Below, one piece after another: positions 30,251 to 31,795 of a DNA stretch of 31,795 nucleotides (positions are counted from its first letter, which is position 1; each line of letters starts with the position of its first letter). The stretch lies in NCBI GenBank assembly GCA_016183945.1, contig JACPDP010000070.1:1-31795 (forward strand), read 5' to 3'. The DNA is from Magnetospirillum sp. (lineage in GTDB: Bacteria; Pseudomonadota; Alphaproteobacteria; Rhodospirillales; Magnetospirillaceae). The position numbers and the translations under genes were made by a program. The notes under the pieces are model-generated. The model saw nothing but the letters and a program-made list of their open reading frames with translations, ran no database searches and was not told the DNA's origin.

Positions 30251-30295
30251 AAAGGCCAAAGAAGCGGGCGTGGCCGGGAAATCCGGCTGGCCTTT
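30251..30295. other. Nested stem structure in the gap between the met regulator and the mlaC-like gene
   Basis: Outer stem AAAGGCCA (30251-30258) / TGGCCTTT (30288-30295) encloses an inner hairpin GCCGG-GAAAT-CCGGC (30273-30287) stacked directly on its right arm. It may be a leader RNA fold on either strand. It does not match a riboswitch that I can recall. The rest of the 326-bp gap (30296-30448) shows no gene or clear signal. Confidence 0.35.
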
Positions 30296-30448
30296 GCATG
30301 GCGTCTGTGATACCTCGAACGACGCTTGAGCCCCTGGGTGGGGCCGTCTCCCGATGCGCGCCTTGTCGGCGCCGGCACAGTGCCGAGATCAACGGCGGAC
30401 GGCCACCGAAGCCCTGTTCACGCAACGCTGACCGGAAAGCCAAGAAAC

Positions 30449-31114
30449 ATGCATTCACGCCGTGTCCTGTTGCTGGCCGCTTTGGCTGGTTTCCTGATGA
30501 TGTTCACCGCGGCGCCCGCCCGGGCCGCCGGCGATCAGGATGCGCGTGCATTCGTCGAGCGCCTCGCCAAGTCGGCCCTCGACATGATGGCCAACAAAGG
30601 CCTGTCGGAGCAGGAGCGTGCCAATCAGTTCCGCCAGTTGTTCACCTCCTCGGTGGACCTGCCCGAGATCGGCAGGTTCGTCCTGGGTCGCCACTGGAAC
30701 GCCCCCACCACGCCCGAGCAGCGGACGGAGTTCCTCCGGCTGTTCGAAGATATGGTGGTGCTGACCTGGGCGGGCCGCTTCAAGGACTACGGCAGCAACG
30801 TGGTGCACCAGGTGACCGGCATTGCGCCCGACGGCGAGCGCGGTTATTTCGTCGAGTCGGTCGTCAACCGCGAGAAGCAGGAGCCCATCGATCTGCGGTG
30901 GCGCCTGCGCCAGGCCGACGGCGCCTTGAAGGTGATCGATCTCATCGTCGAGGGTTCGGACATGGCCATTACCTACCGTTCCGAATACGCCTCGGTGTTG
31001 CGCAACAACGGCGGCAGAGTGGAAGGCCTGCTGGCCGCCATGCAGAAGAAGGTCGCCGAGCTTCGGACCCAGCCGGGCGCAGTCACCGCCGGTAATCCCA
31101 CCAAGGCCAATTAG
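30449..31114 (+). CDS. MlaC/Ttg2D-family phospholipid-binding periplasmic protein
   Basis: 221 residues with a clear Sec signal peptide (RRVLLLAALAGFLMMF, cleavage expected after ARA at residue 26). The mature part has DLPEIGRFVLGRHWNAPTTPEQ and DMVVLTWAGRFKDYG, then YFVESVVNREKQEPIDLRWRL and VIDLIVEGSDMAITYRSEY, the standard blocks of the Tol_Tol_Ttg2 family. MlaC carries phospholipids between the outer-membrane MlaA and the inner-membrane MlaFEDB complex. It stands alone here; other mla genes are not in the window. ATG 30449 keeps the complete signal peptide; the ribosome site is weak (GAAAGCCAAG). Confidence 0.92.
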   Translation: MHSRRVLLLAALAGFLMMFTAAPARAAGDQDARAFVERLAKSALDMMANKGLSEQERANQFRQLFTSSVDLPEIGRFVLGRHWNAPTTPEQRTEFLRLFEDMVVLTWAGRFKDYGSNVVHQVTGIAPDGERGYFVESVVNREKQEPIDLRWRLRQADGALKVIDLIVEGSDMAITYRSEYASVLRNNGGRVEGLLAAMQKKVAELRTQPGAVTAGNPTKAN

Positions 31115-31795
31115 GGCGCTCTTGGGTCGAGCGGCGACCTCGGGCGCCTCATTCCGAGGGGCGGCACAGCCGCGTCTCGAAGCCGCACCAGCCCGCGCCA
31201 ATGCGGTCGCCGCATCCAATCAGGACGCCTTGCGCAAGGCTCTCCGAAGCGGCCTCGCGCGCGCACCGGATTGCGCCTGAACGTCCGCAATGATGTCCGG
31301 CCACACAGCAATAGCGTCGGAAAATCAAAGCCCCGCGGGCGGCATGGCGCACATCGCGGGGCTTGGATGTCTATCCGGGCTCTAGGGCCCGAGTGATCCG
31401 GCTCAGCGGCCGGTGGGTATCGCCAGTTCTTTGAAAGTCACCGATGCCGTCTTCAGTGGCACCTCACACTTGACCCGGTGGCGTCATGCCGGTTCGCACC
31501 CTCCTACCCGCAACCACAGCCCCCACTGGGAGTGTCGTGGACTGTGCGGATACTGTGTTGTGGATGGACGAGATGTAGCCCCTCATCACCTCCTTTGTTA
31601 TGGTCTAATAATGCCGCTTCTTTTAAGCCCGAGTCAAGTTGCCGAATGGGCATCCAGCGGTTCTCAGTATGGGTTTGCGCGGAGGTATCGGGTTTCGGTT
31701 CGGGGCTGAGCGGTTGGGGGCAGGGCCTATCAGGGTGGCTGCGGGGGCGGCCTCCCGGTTCGGATGGTTCGAAAGAGGCTTCCCCAGGACGGGAA
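31115..31795. other. 681 bp with no recognised gene
   Basis: Several short frames are open on both strands, none with a family match. A minus-strand frame at 31149-31352 (67 codons, CVAGHHCGRSGAIRCAREAA as its middle) reads protein-like and may be a small gene or a decayed piece. On the minus strand from about 31585 to 31403, AAAGGAGG is followed by a frame ending MTPPGQV, and after a shift by VKCEVPLKTASVTFKELAIP then TGR and stop, which suggests a frameshifted remnant. Composition from about 31420 to 31680 is lower in GC than the rest of the window. The annotation is left open. Confidence 0.4.
31328..31364 (-). terminator. Candidate terminator hairpin
   Basis: AAGCCCCGCG (31328-31337) and CGCGGGGCTT (31355-31364) form a perfect 10-bp stem with a 17-nt loop. 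On the minus strand the stem is followed by TGATTTTCC, a modest T-tract, so termination of leftward transcription is the better reading. It would serve the possible remnant ending at 31403. Confidence 0.45.

Noticed and set aside
30123..30448. A SAM or SAH riboswitch ahead of the met operon
   Set aside because: No conserved riboswitch core was recognised; the nested stem there is reported only as an unexplained structure.
31590..31605. Plus-strand ATCACCTCCTTT, resembling the 3' end of 16S rRNA
   Set aside because: The match is only about 12 nt with no rRNA sequence upstream; it is simply the complement of a strong ribosome-site-like sequence.

Overview
The window reads as chromosomal DNA from a high-GC alphaproteobacterium, most likely Rhodospirillales and close to Magnetospirillum. 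That is an inference from gene content: CtrA next to FliI/FliJ, the run trpB-trpA-accD-folC, an intracellular PHB depolymerase with a phasin-like protein, an MlaC homologue, and an ArsR-methyltransferase protein beside metF/metH. There is no rRNA, tRNA, CRISPR array, intact insertion sequence or phage gene, and no clear new multi-gene defence or biosynthetic system. The unusual content lies in dispersed palindromic repeats, in hairpins over translation starts, and in a few odd or broken genes.

Layout. 1-5196 is the end of a surface-polysaccharide locus: two family-4 glycosyltransferases on the plus strand, meeting convergently a Wzy-like polymerase and a GDP-mannose/UDP-glucose dehydrogenase (AlgD type) on the minus strand. 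5210-9679 (minus) is trpB, trpA, accD and folC, with a palindromic repeat between trpB and trpA that is itself an open frame. A broken cytochrome c-type gene follows (about 9852-10095). 10139-12782 holds fliJ and fliI (minus), divergent from ctrA (plus). Then come a coiled-coil protein with a CtrA-like box and a start-codon palindrome, a 75-residue unknown, and a hybrid histidine kinase with REC and Hpt domains.

16629-23500 (plus) carries a small ORF, a phasin-like protein, an FmdE-like protein, a DUF6165-like protein, three GT9 (heptosyltransferase-fold) genes, phaZ and a YcgN-type cysteine-cluster protein. A YgjP-type metallopeptidase gene ends convergently against the methionine operon. 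That operon (minus, 30122-24350) is an ArsR-methyltransferase regulator, metF, a DUF559 nuclease-like gene and metH. The three junctions with overlapping stop and start codons are regulator/metF and DUF559/metH (4 nt each); metF and DUF559 are separated by an inverted repeat that also writes the C-terminus of MetF. A 16-bp near-palindrome upstream of the regulator is a good operator candidate. The window closes with an mlaC-like gene and about 680 bp in which no gene could be recognised.

How the parts fit. The trp and met blocks are biosynthetic operons joined by translational coupling; accD and folC serve fatty-acid and folate synthesis, and folate links to MetF and MetH. The phasin-like protein and PhaZ point to PHB granule turnover. 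The GT genes, the polymerase and the sugar dehydrogenase point to cell-surface glycan synthesis.
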